Shown: piece after piece, positions 1 through 8,522 of the stretch | How the letters are laid out: each line of letters starts with the position of its first letter | How positions within the stretch are numbered: position 1 is the first letter of the stretch | Assembly: GCA_002343445.1 (NCBI GenBank) | Contig: DDSP01000064.1 | Span: 25,340-89,339 of the forward strand | From: Chthonomonas sp. UBA2387 | Lineage (GTDB): Bacteria > Armatimonadota > Fimbriimonadia > Fimbriimonadales > Fimbriimonadaceae | DNA: 64,000 nucleotides | Direction: 5' to 3' | Notes under the pieces: model-generated | Told to the model about the DNA's origin: nothing | The model's database searches: none | The model's input: the letters and a program-made list of their open reading frames with translations, nothing else | Program-made: the position numbers and the translations under genes

Positions 1-1
1 C

Positions 2-859
2 GCCGAGGAGCGGTATGCCGAGGGCAAGCAACTGGTCGTCAAGGCGAGCGGGGCGGCCATGGGCAAGGGAGCAATCCTGCCGCCCGATCTCGCCGGAGTT
101 CTCGAGACCATCGAAGACCTCATGGTCCGCAAGACCCTTGGCGAAGCCGGAGCGACCGTCGTTCTGGAAGAGCGCCTGATGGGACGCGAGTTCAGCCTGA
201 TGAGCGTGTGCAACGGCCCCGAGTTCGTCAGCCTGCCCGTGGCGCAAGACTATAAGCGGGTGGGCGATGGCGACACCGGACCCAACACGGGTGGCATGGG
301 CAGCGTCTGTCCGGCGGACTGGGTCACGCCCGAGTTGATCGCGAGGACCGAGGAGCGGCTGGTGGCCCCGATCCTCCGCGCCATGCGCGAAGCTGGAATC
401 GACTACCGGGGCACCCTGTTCACAGGCGCAATGGCGGTGGACGGCGAGCCCTATTGCATCGAGTACAACGTCCGCTTCGGCGACCCCGAGATCCAGAGCA
501 TCGCCGCAGCGATCGGGGATGGCTTCGCCGAACTGCTCTTGCGCGCGGCGCGCGGCGAACCCCTGCCCCCAGCCCCAAAGCTCGAGCGGTGCGCGGTGAG
601 CGTGGTCCTGGCCAGCGCCGGATACCCGGGCGAATACCGCAAGGGCGACCTCATCTCGCTGCCCACCCCTCAGGAGGATGCTCGGTACTTCTTCGCCGGA
701 GTGGGTTCGGATGGGGTGGGCTTGCTCACCCAGGGTGGCCGAGTGTTGGCTGCTACCGGCGTGGGAACCAGCGTGGCCGAAGCTCGCACAGCGGCGTATC
801 GTGCGGCAAAGGAGGTCTCGTTCGAGGGTCTGCAGTACCGAAAGGACATCGCGCTTTGA
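2..859 (+). CDS. purD: phosphoribosylamine-glycine ligase, C-terminal part (start lies outside the window)
   Basis: PurD joins glycine to phosphoribosylamine with ATP, giving GAR, the second step of de novo purine synthesis in the cytoplasm. The frame is open from base 2, so the 5' end lies upstream; an internal ATG at 59 is not the start. Visible are the ATP-grasp lysine strand (LVVKASGAAMGKGA), the GPNTGGMGS loop, and the metal-binding motif EYNVRFGDPEIQS, followed by the C-terminal beta-barrel domain. These are diagnostic of the GARS ATP-grasp family. The stop TGA overlaps the TTG start of the next gene in a TTGA junction, so the two are probably translationally coupled. Confidence 0.96.
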   Translation, partial: AEERYAEGKQLVVKASGAAMGKGAILPPDLAGVLETIEDLMVRKTLGEAGATVVLEERLMGREFSLMSVCNGPEFVSLPVAQDYKRVGDGDTGPNTGGMGSVCPADWVTPELIARTEERLVAPILRAMREAGIDYRGTLFTGAMAVDGEPYCIEYNVRFGDPEIQSIAAAIGDGFAELLLRAARGEPLPPAPKLERCAVSVVLASAGYPGEYRKGDLISLPTPQEDARYFFAGVGSDGVGLLTQGGRVLAATGVGTSVAEARTAAYRAAKEVSFEGLQYRKDIAL

Positions 860-1584
860 ACGACGTGATCGTCTTGGTGAACGTCCTGGGTGTGGACGCC
901 ACGGGCAAGAGCACCCTGTCCAGTCATCTCGCCGACCGCAAGGCGTGCACGATCCAGAACACGAAGTTCGCCCTGGACCGTCTCGACGAGTTCTCGAGTT
1001 GCTTCGTCGGGCAGGGGTTGGTCGAATCCATCCACGGCACCAACTTGGGCTTGCGCTTGAGCGGCGATGCCGTGAGCCGGATCGCGGACACCATGGCCAT
1101 CCTCGCGGATTGCACGTTCTCGCTCGAGGTCGCGTTGGGGCGGGTTTCTGGTCCGTCGGTGCTCGTGGCCGATCGAGGTTTCCCGGGGCACATCGGCATC
1201 CAGGCCGTGCGCATCGCCGACGAACTCGGCATTGCAGCCACCGATGCCGCCAAGTCGCTGTTGGACCTCTACTCGGCTTCGCTGGGGCTGGCACGACGCC
1301 TCGTACCCAGCATGGCCATCGTCGAGCTGGACGTCCACCTCATCGCCGACGAAGAGGCCATCGGCGAGCGCAACGTGGCCCGAGGAAGGCCAGCGTTTTC
1401 GGAGACCGACTGGAGGCAGCTTCGCGCATCGCGGACTCTGAACGACGCTCTTTTGGAGCATCGCGCCGCGTCCGGCATCGAAACAACTACTTTGGATACA
1501 ACGCGAGTCTCTATCCGGGAAGCCGGCGATGAGGCGTTGGCCCATGTGGCCCGGCTGGTCGCGAAGCGGCAAGTGCAAGAATAG
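856..1584 (+). CDS. P-loop nucleotide kinase, thymidylate-kinase-like
   Basis: The 242-residue product starts at TTG 856, within the TTGA that ends purD; the frame is also open upstream, inside purD, but homology begins only here. A Walker A loop GVDATGKST sits near residue 11, in the form typical of thymidylate and related (deoxy)nucleoside monophosphate kinases. A later VADRGFPGH segment resembles the DR-containing substrate/LID region. It lacks other hallmarks needed to call Tmk, and its C-terminal half is not recognised. It most likely phosphorylates a nucleotide or a similar small phosphate acceptor in the cytoplasm. Coupling to purD fits nucleotide metabolism but does not prove it. Confidence 0.75.
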   Translation: MNDVIVLVNVLGVDATGKSTLSSHLADRKACTIQNTKFALDRLDEFSSCFVGQGLVESIHGTNLGLRLSGDAVSRIADTMAILADCTFSLEVALGRVSGPSVLVADRGFPGHIGIQAVRIADELGIAATDAAKSLLDLYSASLGLARRLVPSMAIVELDVHLIADEEAIGERNVARGRPAFSETDWRQLRASRTLNDALLEHRAASGIETTTLDTTRVSIREAGDEALAHVARLVAKRQVQE

Positions 1585-1592
1585 AAGGCGTC

Positions 1593-3416
1593 ATGCGGCC
1601 CTTCGCTTCTGCTTGCGTGCTGTCGCTCCTCATCGGCCCTTTGGCCTGCGCTCAGCCCACCGCTTCAGGGTCGAGCGTGCTGGCCAAAGACGCGCACCTT
1701 ACCGTTCCGGTGTGGGGCTTGGAGGCGACTCAATCTCAGTCCGAGATCGTCTCTTCGGACGGCGGCTTTACGCGGGCGTTGCGGGTGCGCATCGGGGGCG
1801 ATGCCGCCGATTCGAACGCGACGCAACTCACCCTGCCGAACGTCGCCCGCGTGGAGAAAGGCGATGTGCTCCTGGCCGAACTCCACCTGAGGGGGAAGTC
1901 CGATTCGGGCGGGCCAGCCGTGGCCATGTTCTTGTTCGAGCGAAGCACGTCGCCTTGGACCAAATCGGTCGGCGCGAGCATCGAAGCCCACACGGACCCC
2001 GCCCGGTTCCGGAAGAGCGTGATCGCGTTCCAAAGCGCCGAAACCTACGCCCCCGGCGAGGCGATGGCCTCGATCCGCATGGCGTTCGGCCGCCAAACCG
2101 TCGAACTCGCGGGCGTCTCGATCGTGAACTTCGGCAAGTCCCGTTCGTTGGACGATGTCCAGCGTCAGGCCGTCGAGTCCATGCCACTGGGCGACGTTCG
2201 CGTGACGCTCGACACGGGCAAGACGTTCCAGACCATGCGGGGCCTTGGCGGCAACTTTTGCCAACCACGATATGGCCACAACGAGCCGATGGACGCCGTC
2301 GGACGATTGATCCTCGACCGGTTGAACGTGGTGCACGCGCGCATCGGCGTACCCTTGGAGGTCTGGGCTCCGTCCCCAGGCGTCTATCGCGAGGAGGGTC
2401 CGGCCCGTGCGGCGCTCCAACAGCTCGAGTTGTTCGCCAAGCGGGGCATCCCCACGGTCGCCTCGGTGTGGGAGGGGCCGACGTGGATGCTTCCCGGCGC
2501 GCGCGAGCAGAGCGGAAAGGTCATGCCCAAGGAGCGCTACGCCGAGTGCGCGGAGGCCATTGCGCAGTTCTTGGTGAAGGCCCGCGATGCGTATGGCGCG
2601 GAGGTCGAGTACTTCTCCTTCAACGAACCCGACTACGGCGTCAACTTCAAGTTCTCGGGCAAGGAACTCGCCGACTTCATCGCCATCGCTGGACCTCGGT
2701 TCGAGGCGCTGGGCTTGAAAACAAAGTTCCTCGTCTCCGATTCCGCCAATGGCTCGAACCTCGCCGCCCATGCGGTGCCGTTGCTGGAGGACGCCCGCAT
2801 CGCCAAGTACCTCGGCCCGATCAGCTTCCACAGTTGGGATGCCCTGAGTGCGCCGGACTCGGTATACAGAGGCATCGCGGACCTGGGCAAGCGCTACGGC
2901 AAAGAGGTGTGGTGCCTCGAAGCCGGGCATGATGCGGCGCTTTGGCAGGCCGAATCGCCCTGGGACAAGTGGGACAACGCGTTGCGAACCGCCCAAGCCT
3001 ACGCGCGCACGATCCGTTTGACAGGGGCCACCTTGATGGACTACTGGACGTACCAGGACAACTACCCGCTCGCCGACAAGTCGGGCACGACCCCCTACCC
3101 GGTGTTCGAGGTGATGCGCTTGATGGACGGCGTCTTCGCGAAGGGTTCGCGCGTGGTCGAAGCGCTGTCGAGCAGCCGAGACTTGGTGGTGTGCGGGACG
3201 CTGGGCCCGAATGGTGGACGCGTATCGCTGCTCGTGGTGAACACCATCGGCAAGGGGCGCGCCACTCTGAGCGGCTTGCCCAAGAATGCCAAGGTCACGG
3301 GCACGTTGCATCAAGCCAACCAGCCCCCCACGACGCTCGACCTGAGAACCGACACCGACGGCCGCCTGACCCTCGACCTCCCGACCCAGTCGGTGGTCGC
3401 GCTGCAAGCAGGCTAA
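1593..3416 (+). CDS. exported glycoside hydrolase, GH30-like (clan GH-A)
   Basis: 607 residues. A signal peptide (MRPFASACVLSLLIGPLACAQ) is followed by a beta-sandwich of about 180 residues and then a (beta/alpha)8 barrel opening at FQTMRGLGGNF, the usual GH30 entry strand. The likely acid/base is E345 (FSFNEPD) and the likely nucleophile E443 (WCLEAGHD); the spacing of about 98 residues is normal for clan GH-A. A C-terminal beta domain from about residue 520 completes the GH30 layout. It probably cleaves beta-linked glycans outside the cytoplasm; the exact substrate (glucan, galactan, xylan) cannot be read. The stop codon overlaps that of the convergent UDG gene by four bases. Confidence 0.82.
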   Translation: MRPFASACVLSLLIGPLACAQPTASGSSVLAKDAHLTVPVWGLEATQSQSEIVSSDGGFTRALRVRIGGDAADSNATQLTLPNVARVEKGDVLLAELHLRGKSDSGGPAVAMFLFERSTSPWTKSVGASIEAHTDPARFRKSVIAFQSAETYAPGEAMASIRMAFGRQTVELAGVSIVNFGKSRSLDDVQRQAVESMPLGDVRVTLDTGKTFQTMRGLGGNFCQPRYGHNEPMDAVGRLILDRLNVVHARIGVPLEVWAPSPGVYREEGPARAALQQLELFAKRGIPTVASVWEGPTWMLPGAREQSGKVMPKERYAECAEAIAQFLVKARDAYGAEVEYFSFNEPDYGVNFKFSGKELADFIAIAGPRFEALGLKTKFLVSDSANGSNLAAHAVPLLEDARIAKYLGPISFHSWDALSAPDSVYRGIADLGKRYGKEVWCLEAGHDAALWQAESPWDKWDNALRTAQAYARTIRLTGATLMDYWTYQDNYPLADKSGTTPYPVFEVMRLMDGVFAKGSRVVEALSSSRDLVVCGTLGPNGGRVSLLVVNTIGKGRATLSGLPKNAKVTGTLHQANQPPTTLDLRTDTDGRLTLDLPTQSVVALQAG

Positions 3417-4051
3417 TTTGAGGCGAACCGCGCCACCACGTCGTCCAGCATGGCCTCGGTGAGCCGACCGGTAAACGTGTTCTGCTGGCTGGGGTGGTAG
3501 CTCGCGAGGATCGTCGTGTCTGCGTGGGTCGCCTCGCAACCGTGGCCGAACTTCGGCGCCCTTGCCCCGAGGTGCCGAAACAGCCGATCCCAAGCCAGCC
3601 CGCCCAAACACAGGATCGAAGTCCAAGAACGAGACGCCAACAACTCGGCGAGGTAGGGCGAGCAGGCCTCGATCTCCGCAGGCGTTGGCTTGTTGTCCGG
3701 CGGGGCGCAATGGCACACCGCTGTGATCATCACGCCGTTCAGCGCGAGCCCGTCGTCGCGGCTGTCGGAGGTCGGTTGGTTGGCGAGGCCCGCGCGGTGC
3801 AGAGCCCGATAGAGCCAGTCGCCGCTGCGGTCGCCGGTGAACATGCGGCCCGTGCGGTTGGCCCCGTGGGCTGCGGGCGCCAGCCCAACGATCAGCCGCT
3901 TGGCGGATGGGTCCCCGAAGTTGGGAACCGGCCGGCCCCAGTACTCCCACCCCTCAAACGACCGACGCTTTTCGAGCGCCACCCGTTCACGCCATTCCAC
4001 CAATCGCGGGCACAGGCGGCATTCGCAGATTCGGTGGTCTAAGTCGTTCAT
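3413..4051 (-). CDS. udgB: family 5 uracil-DNA glycosylase (UdgB-type)
   Basis: This enzyme removes uracil, and often hypoxanthine or other deaminated bases, from DNA at the start of base-excision repair. The 212 residues show the family-5 active-site strand GLAPAAHGANRTGRMFTGD, where the catalytic polar residue of families 1 and 4 is replaced by Ala, and the second motif SYHPSQQNTFTGRLT. An N-terminal CxCxxC cluster (residues 9-14) fits the [4Fe-4S] site of families 4 and 5. The gene is monocistronic, facing the GH30 gene tail to tail with a 4-nt overlap of stop codons and diverging from the surface-carbohydrate gene. Confidence 0.9.
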   Translation of the reverse strand: MNDLDHRICECRLCPRLVEWRERVALEKRRSFEGWEYWGRPVPNFGDPSAKRLIVGLAPAAHGANRTGRMFTGDRSGDWLYRALHRAGLANQPTSDSRDDGLALNGVMITAVCHCAPPDNKPTPAEIEACSPYLAELLASRSWTSILCLGGLAWDRLFRHLGARAPKFGHGCEATHADTTILASYHPSQQNTFTGRLTEAMLDDVVARFASN

Positions 4052-4088
4052 GGGCTACGGCATATGGGTTCGCGATTCGGGACGCAGG

Positions 4089-4094
4089 TATCCT
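4089..4094 (+). promoter_or_regulatory. -10-like hexamer, leaderless type
   Basis: TATCCT ends 8 nt before the TTG start at 4103. With normal -10 to +1 spacing the transcript would begin at or next to the start codon. Same architecture as the other -10 boxes listed in this window. Confidence 0.6.
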
Positions 4095-4102
4095 GCCGCG
4101 CG

Positions 4103-5371
4103 TTGAAGCCACCCTGCGACGTCGTCATCTTTGTGGAGCACATCGCGCGCGAGTTAGACATCTCTGCGGCCGTCGCAGTGCATCTGGAACGAGCCCACGG
4201 GCTCCGTGCGGAGGTGGCCTCGACCAAGTTCGACCTGCTGGAGAACGTCTCGCGCATCGGCTCGGCCAAAGTGGCGGCGTTTCCCTGGTTCTACGAAGAC
4301 GACGACGGCCCCATCCGTCGCGTGCGCGAGCATTGGCCCAACGTGCGGTTGGTCAATCTGGCGTACGAGCAGGTGCTGCAGAACATCAATCAAGCGGTCA
4401 AAACGCCGCACGGAGACCTCGCCCGCACCGAGGTCCGGCACTTCGCTTGGGGCGAGTTCTACAAGGATCTGCTGGTGCGTTACGGGGTCGCGCCGGAGTT
4501 GGTGACCGTCGTCGGCAATCCGAGCTACGGGCTCTATCGGCCGCCCTACCGCGAGTTCTTCCCAAGCCGGTCCGCCTTGGCCGCGAAGCACGGGCTCGAC
4601 CCGAACAAGCGCTGGCTCCTGGTGGCCGAAAACTACGGCGCGGCGTTCTATGCCGACGACCACTTGGAGGTTATGGTGGCCCGGGGCGCAAGTCGCGAAG
4701 AGTCCTACGCGTTCCGCGATTTCGCATCCGCCTCCCTGGCCAAGATGGCCGAATGGCTGCGCGACGCTTGCCGCGAGAACTTGGAGATCATCCTGCGCCC
4801 ACGCCCGTACACGCCGCTGGAACGGCTGAGAAAGCGGGTCGTCGAGGCGATCGGCGAGCTGCCGCCGGGTCTGAGAATGATCCAAGACGGCTCGGTGCGC
4901 GAGTGGGTGCTGGCCTCGGACGCCGTCTGCTCCTCGTATTCGACCACGCTCATCGAATCGGCCGTCGCGGGGAAGCCGATCGCGATGCTCACCCCCCTGC
5001 CGCTCCCCGAATTCGTGAAGCACGCGTGGTACGACTTCGTACCCCAGGTCTCGACGTCAGAGGCGTTCGGCGCTTGGGTGACGGACCCAATCTCGAACTC
5101 CGCCCAACGCCTCGAGGAGTGGGCGAACGAGACGATGCTTGCCCACGGCGACCCGATCGCAGGCATGGCCGACTTTCTGGCCAACGCCGCTTGGGACGTT
5201 CCGCAAACCGCCATCCCACTCGCGATACGCCCCAGCCTTCATGCCCGACTGCTCGCGAGGGCGTTCAAGCGGGCGCGGGGAAGGCGGCCCGACAAAGCGC
5301 ACGAACACGACCGATTCAGCCAACACGACGTCCAGAGTCGCATCGAGCGTTGGCGCACCATCCTGAAGTGA
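4103..5371 (+). CDS. putative surface-carbohydrate biosynthesis protein, GT-B/CDP-glycerol-transferase-like fold
   Basis: 422 residues from TTG 4103. The frame has an ATG at 4064, but that would read through the -10-like TATCCT at 4089, and the protein MKPPCDVVIFVEH begins naturally at 4103. The second half contains a UDP/CDP-sugar-transferase-like stretch: EIILRPRPYTPLE, then a CSSYSTTLIESAVAGKP segment, the pattern that binds the nucleotide diphosphate donor in GT-B transferases and CDP-glycerol glycerophosphotransferases. No signal peptide is seen, so it is likely cytoplasmic, building an envelope polymer. It ends in GTGA, coupling it to miaA. The family is recognised only loosely. Confidence 0.6.
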   Translation: MKPPCDVVIFVEHIARELDISAAVAVHLERAHGLRAEVASTKFDLLENVSRIGSAKVAAFPWFYEDDDGPIRRVREHWPNVRLVNLAYEQVLQNINQAVKTPHGDLARTEVRHFAWGEFYKDLLVRYGVAPELVTVVGNPSYGLYRPPYREFFPSRSALAAKHGLDPNKRWLLVAENYGAAFYADDHLEVMVARGASREESYAFRDFASASLAKMAEWLRDACRENLEIILRPRPYTPLERLRKRVVEAIGELPPGLRMIQDGSVREWVLASDAVCSSYSTTLIESAVAGKPIAMLTPLPLPEFVKHAWYDFVPQVSTSEAFGAWVTDPISNSAQRLEEWANETMLAHGDPIAGMADFLANAAWDVPQTAIPLAIRPSLHARLLARAFKRARGRRPDKAHEHDRFSQHDVQSRIERWRTILK

Positions 5372-6246
5372 AGCCCCTCCTCATCGCCGTCATGGGTCCC
5401 ACGGGGAGCGGCAAGTCCGATCTCGCCGAGGCGCTGGCGGACCGGCTCGGCGCGCGGCTGATCAACAGCGACGCGTTTCAGGTCTATCGCGGCATGGACA
5501 TCGGCACAGGGAAGAGCCCGCGCAAGGCCGAGTACGACCTCATGGACATCCTCGACCCAAGCGAGCCCTACGGTGTGGGGCGGTTCGTTGAGGACGCTTC
5601 TCGAGCGGCGACGGTGGCGTTCGACTTCGGCCGCGCGGCCATCCTGGTGGGCGGCACGGGCCTCTATGCGCGTGCGCTGACCGAGGGCTACGCCGATCTG
5701 GCCCCGGCCCCCGATCCCGACCTGCGTGCCCGCCTGGCACAGACGCCGCTGGCTGCGCTCGTGGCGGAGCTTGGGCAGAAGGACCCAACCTTGGCCGCCA
5801 AGACGGACCTGAAGAACCCGGTGCGCGTAAGAAGAGCCCTGGAGAAGCTGGCGTCTCCAGCCGTCAGGTTGAAACCGACCCTGCCGGATTGCCGGGTCGT
5901 CAAGCTGGGTTTGGTCATGGACCCGGTGGTTTTGGCGCAGATCATTGAGTCACGGACGCAGGCGATGATGCACAATGGATGGGTCGCGGAAGTCGAACGG
6001 CTTCGGGATGCTGGCGTACGCGTCGGCGACCCGGGCATGAGGGCGATCGGCTACCAGACGATATGGGACGTGATCGAGGGTCGGACAACGCGCGAGGAAG
6101 CGGTTCTACGCATCGCGCATCAAACCACGGCGTACGCCAAGCGACAGCGCACGTGGTTGAGATCCGAACCCCGACTGAACCGGATAGAGCGTTCCTCGAC
6201 CCCCGAAAGGGTCGAAGATGCAATGCAATGGATTGATTTGAACTGA
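5368..6246 (+). CDS. miaA: tRNA dimethylallyltransferase
   Basis: MiaA transfers dimethylallyl to N6 of A37 in tRNAs that read UNN codons. The GTG start at 5368 overlaps the preceding stop. The 292 residues have the P-loop GPTGSGKSD, the substrate motif NSDAFQVYRGMDIGTGK with the catalytic Asp, VGGTGLYARAL, and a C-terminal AYAKRQRTWLR tRNA-binding segment. Length and motif order are normal for the family. It stands 15 nt upstream of hfq, the classic miaA-hfq order seen in many bacteria, and the run continues into dapF. Confidence 0.96.
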   Translation: MKPLLIAVMGPTGSGKSDLAEALADRLGARLINSDAFQVYRGMDIGTGKSPRKAEYDLMDILDPSEPYGVGRFVEDASRAATVAFDFGRAAILVGGTGLYARALTEGYADLAPAPDPDLRARLAQTPLAALVAELGQKDPTLAAKTDLKNPVRVRRALEKLASPAVRLKPTLPDCRVVKLGLVMDPVVLAQIIESRTQAMMHNGWVAEVERLRDAGVRVGDPGMRAIGYQTIWDVIEGRTTREEAVLRIAHQTTAYAKRQRTWLRSEPRLNRIERSSTPERVEDAMQWIDLN

Positions 6247-6261
6247 GGACGCGAAAGACAA

Positions 6262-6522
6262 ATGGCAAAGGCAATCAACCTGCAGGACATGTTCCTGAAC
6301 CAGGTGCGAAAAGAAAACATCGGTGTGACGATCTACTTGATCGGCGGAGTGCAGTTGCGGGGCAACGTGAAGGGCTTCGACGCCTTCACCATCCTCCTCG
6401 ATTCCCCCGGCAAGCCGATTCAACTCGTTTACAAGCACTCCGTCACGAGCGTGGTGCCCAGCAAGCCCATCAGCACTTATCGCGCCGTGGGCGACACCGA
6501 CGAAGGGTCGAGCGAGGATTGA
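6262..6522 (+). CDS. hfq: RNA chaperone Hfq
   Basis: Hfq forms a hexameric ring that binds sRNAs and mRNAs and helps them pair. The 86 residues contain the Sm1 fold (NLQDMFLNQVRKENIGVTIYL, with IGGVQLRGNVKGFD) and the Sm2 motif YKHSVTSVVP, whose Tyr-Lys-His is the hallmark of the poly-U pocket. A short acidic tail (DTDEGSSED) follows. A weak GAGGA lies about 14 nt upstream. Its stop overlaps the TTG start of dapF. Its presence means small-RNA regulation is likely in this organism, which matters for the candidate RNA near 30 kb. Confidence 0.97.
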   Translation: MAKAINLQDMFLNQVRKENIGVTIYLIGGVQLRGNVKGFDAFTILLDSPGKPIQLVYKHSVTSVVPSKPISTYRAVGDTDEGSSED

Positions 6523-7352
6523 GGCTCCGCTTCTCCAAAATGCACGGAATCGGCAACGATTTCGTGATGGTGGACGCCATCCGTCAGGACCTTTCGGGTC
6601 TTGACTTGCCCGAGTTATCCCGAACCACGAACGACCGGCGGTTCGGCATCGGCGGCGACGGGCTCATCTTGGCCCTTCCCGGCGACGACGCTCCCTTCCG
6701 CATGCGGATGTTCAATCCCGACGGCAGCGAGAGCGAGATGTGCGGGAACGGCGTGCGCTGCTTCGCCGCTTTCGTGCGAACCGAGGGGCTGACCGACTCC
6801 CACTCGATCGCGGTCGAGACCGGCGCGGGCCTGCTGAACCTGGACTCGCTGCCCGATGGCCGCGTCCGTGTGGACATGGGCCTGGCTCGCCTGACTCGGG
6901 GCGAGATCGGCATGGCCGGTGCGCCCGACGAGTCGTGGATCGAACAACCCATCGAGATCGACGGGCACGCTTTGACGGCAACGGCCGTTTCGATGGGCAA
7001 CCCGCATTTGGTGATCTTTGTCGACGATGTGGCCTCAGTGCCCTTGGCGGATTGGGGCCCTCGCCTGGAGCGCCACCCCGAGTTCCCCAACCGCGTGAAC
7101 GTCCACTTTGTGCAGGCGATGAGTCGCGAGCATCTCGTCCAGCGCACCTGGGAACGCGGGGCGGGCGCGACCTTGGCGTGCGGCACGGGGGCGTGTGCCT
7201 CGGCGGTGGCCGGCCACCTCACGGGACGGAGCGACGCGCGCGTCCGCATCTCGCTTCCTGGCGGCGACCTGGAGATCGAAATCGCCCCGGACCGCCGGGT
7301 CCACATGACCGGCCCCGCTCGGCACGTGTTCTCCGGCGAGATCGACGTCTAG
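6519..7352 (+). CDS. dapF: diaminopimelate epimerase
   Basis: DapF interconverts LL- and meso-diaminopimelate for lysine and peptidoglycan synthesis. The start is TTG 6519, in a TTGA overlap with hfq; the protein MRLRFSKMHGIGNDFVMVD begins exactly as the family does. The two catalytic cysteines are C75 in EMCGNGVRC and C221 in LACGTGACAS. The 277-residue length is normal. A cytoplasmic enzyme, last in the miaA-hfq-dapF run. Having meso-DAP supply supports a DAP-type peptidoglycan. Confidence 0.97.
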   Translation: MRLRFSKMHGIGNDFVMVDAIRQDLSGLDLPELSRTTNDRRFGIGGDGLILALPGDDAPFRMRMFNPDGSESEMCGNGVRCFAAFVRTEGLTDSHSIAVETGAGLLNLDSLPDGRVRVDMGLARLTRGEIGMAGAPDESWIEQPIEIDGHALTATAVSMGNPHLVIFVDDVASVPLADWGPRLERHPEFPNRVNVHFVQAMSREHLVQRTWERGAGATLACGTGACASAVAGHLTGRSDARVRISLPGGDLEIEIAPDRRVHMTGPARHVFSGEIDV

Positions 7353-7361
7353 CTCGCAATT

Positions 7362-7417
7362 CCCATCCATCGGATGGGTGGCCGCAGACCGGGGTGGTTC
7401 CTAACAAGAACCCACCC
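7362..7417. terminator. two hairpins between convergent dapF and the GH130 gene
   Basis: CCCATCC-ATC-GGATGGG (7362-7378) is a perfect 7-bp hairpin just after the dapF stop. A second imperfect hairpin, GGGTGGTTC...GAACCCACCC with one bulge, lies at about 7393-7417. Both sit in the only spacer between two convergent genes, so they probably end transcription from either side. Neither has a long T-run. Confidence 0.45.
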
Positions 7418-7426
7418 AACCGAACC

Positions 7427-8413
7427 CTACGCGCTGTTCGCCTTCATGTACTCGAACAACTCGCCGATTTCGCAGAACGCCAAACCGGTCACGGTGTCGG
7501 CGCAGCCGTAGTAGATCGTGATCCGCCCCGTCGCCGCATCCGCCAGGGCCGCGCATGGGAACGTCACGTTGGGCACGTCGCCCGCCAACTCGTAAAGTTC
7601 GCGGGGGTTGATCAGGTACGGGCGGCAGCGGGTCCGCACGATCCAAGGCTTCTCAAGGTCCAGCAGCACCGCGCCGAAGCTGTAGACGTAGCCGTTGCAG
7701 CTGGTCAGCACGCCGTGGTGGAACAGAAGCCACCCCTCGGTGGTCTCGATGGGCACCGGCCCCGCCCCGATCTTGGTGGATTCCCACGGCTCGCGAGGCC
7801 CCATCACGTAACGGTGGCGACCCCAGTAGATCAAATCCTCCGATTGGCTGAGATAGATGTCGCCGAAAGCCGTGTGGCCGGTGTCGCTGGGTCGGCTGAG
7901 TAGCAGGTAGCGCCCATTCACCTTGCGCGGAAACAACACGCCGTTGCGGTTGTAGGGAAGCAGGGCGTTCTCCACCATGTGGAACGTCTCGAAATCCTGG
8001 GTGTAGCCCAGCCCGATCGTCGGACCATGGAACCCGTTGCACCACGTGACCCAGTACTTGCCATCGAGGTAGCAGACGCGCGGGTCGTAGGCGTATCCGG
8101 GGGGCTCGACTTCCTGATCGTCGCAGATCCATTGGATGGGGGAGGGGGCGATGTTCCACGCGATGCCGTCGTCGCTCTTGCCGGCATGGAGGACCATCTC
8201 GCGGCGGATGTTGTCGCACCGAAACACGCCGGCGAACTTGCCCTCGAATGGCACGGCGGCGCTGTTGAAGATCGAATTGCTGGTGGGGATCAGGTCGCGC
8301 GGGATGATCGGGTTCTTCGAGTAGCGCCACATGGGGCCTTGGAGCGCGCGGTCGGGTCTGGGTTCCCAGGGGATGTTGGGCAGGTTCGGGCCGACGATGC
8401 GAATCGAGGACAT
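7427..8413 (-). CDS. GH130-family beta-mannoside phosphorylase/hydrolase-like protein
   Basis: 328 residues folding as a five-bladed beta-propeller. The segments SNSIFNSAAVPFEGKFAGVFR, GYAYDPRVCYLDGKYWVTW (with the conserved DPR that carries the family's proton donor Asp), and the late GCADTVTGLAF are typical GH130 blade signatures. The start is taken at ATG 8413 (MSSIRIVGPN); upstream codons in the same frame show no homology. GH130 enzymes phosphorolyse or hydrolyse beta-mannosides, usually in the cytoplasm or periplasm, and no signal peptide is seen. With GH30, GH172 and CE1 enzymes elsewhere in the window it suggests scavenging of plant or microbial glycans. Confidence 0.85.
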   Translation of the reverse strand: MSSIRIVGPNLPNIPWEPRPDRALQGPMWRYSKNPIIPRDLIPTSNSIFNSAAVPFEGKFAGVFRCDNIRREMVLHAGKSDDGIAWNIAPSPIQWICDDQEVEPPGYAYDPRVCYLDGKYWVTWCNGFHGPTIGLGYTQDFETFHMVENALLPYNRNGVLFPRKVNGRYLLLSRPSDTGHTAFGDIYLSQSEDLIYWGRHRYVMGPREPWESTKIGAGPVPIETTEGWLLFHHGVLTSCNGYVYSFGAVLLDLEKPWIVRTRCRPYLINPRELYELAGDVPNVTFPCAALADAATGRITIYYGCADTVTGLAFCEIGELFEYMKANSA

Positions 8414-8472
8414 GAAGACGCGTTCCACACCCTGAGCGCATCTCCTTCCGAGTCCCGGGACGACCACATACG

Positions 8473-8502
8473 GGCGGGCGGCCCCCGGTGGGGAGCCGCC
8501 CT
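8473..8502. terminator. GC-rich hairpin between the GH130 gene and the Gly/Pro/Gln-rich gene
   Basis: GGGCGGC and GCCGCCC arms flank a C/G-rich loop at about 8473-8498, followed on the plus strand by TTGGTT. Minus-strand transcription from the gene at 8523-9383 would cross it before the GH130 gene. It may terminate or attenuate that transcript. Confidence 0.35.
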
Positions 8503-8522
8503 TGGTTATGCCTGCCGACGGA

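Noticed and set aside
1665..3950. A 761-codon open frame on the minus strand across the GH30 gene.
   Set aside because: It is an antisense shadow produced by high GC; the plus-strand GH30 and minus-strand UDG proteins explain the region and this frame has no motif.
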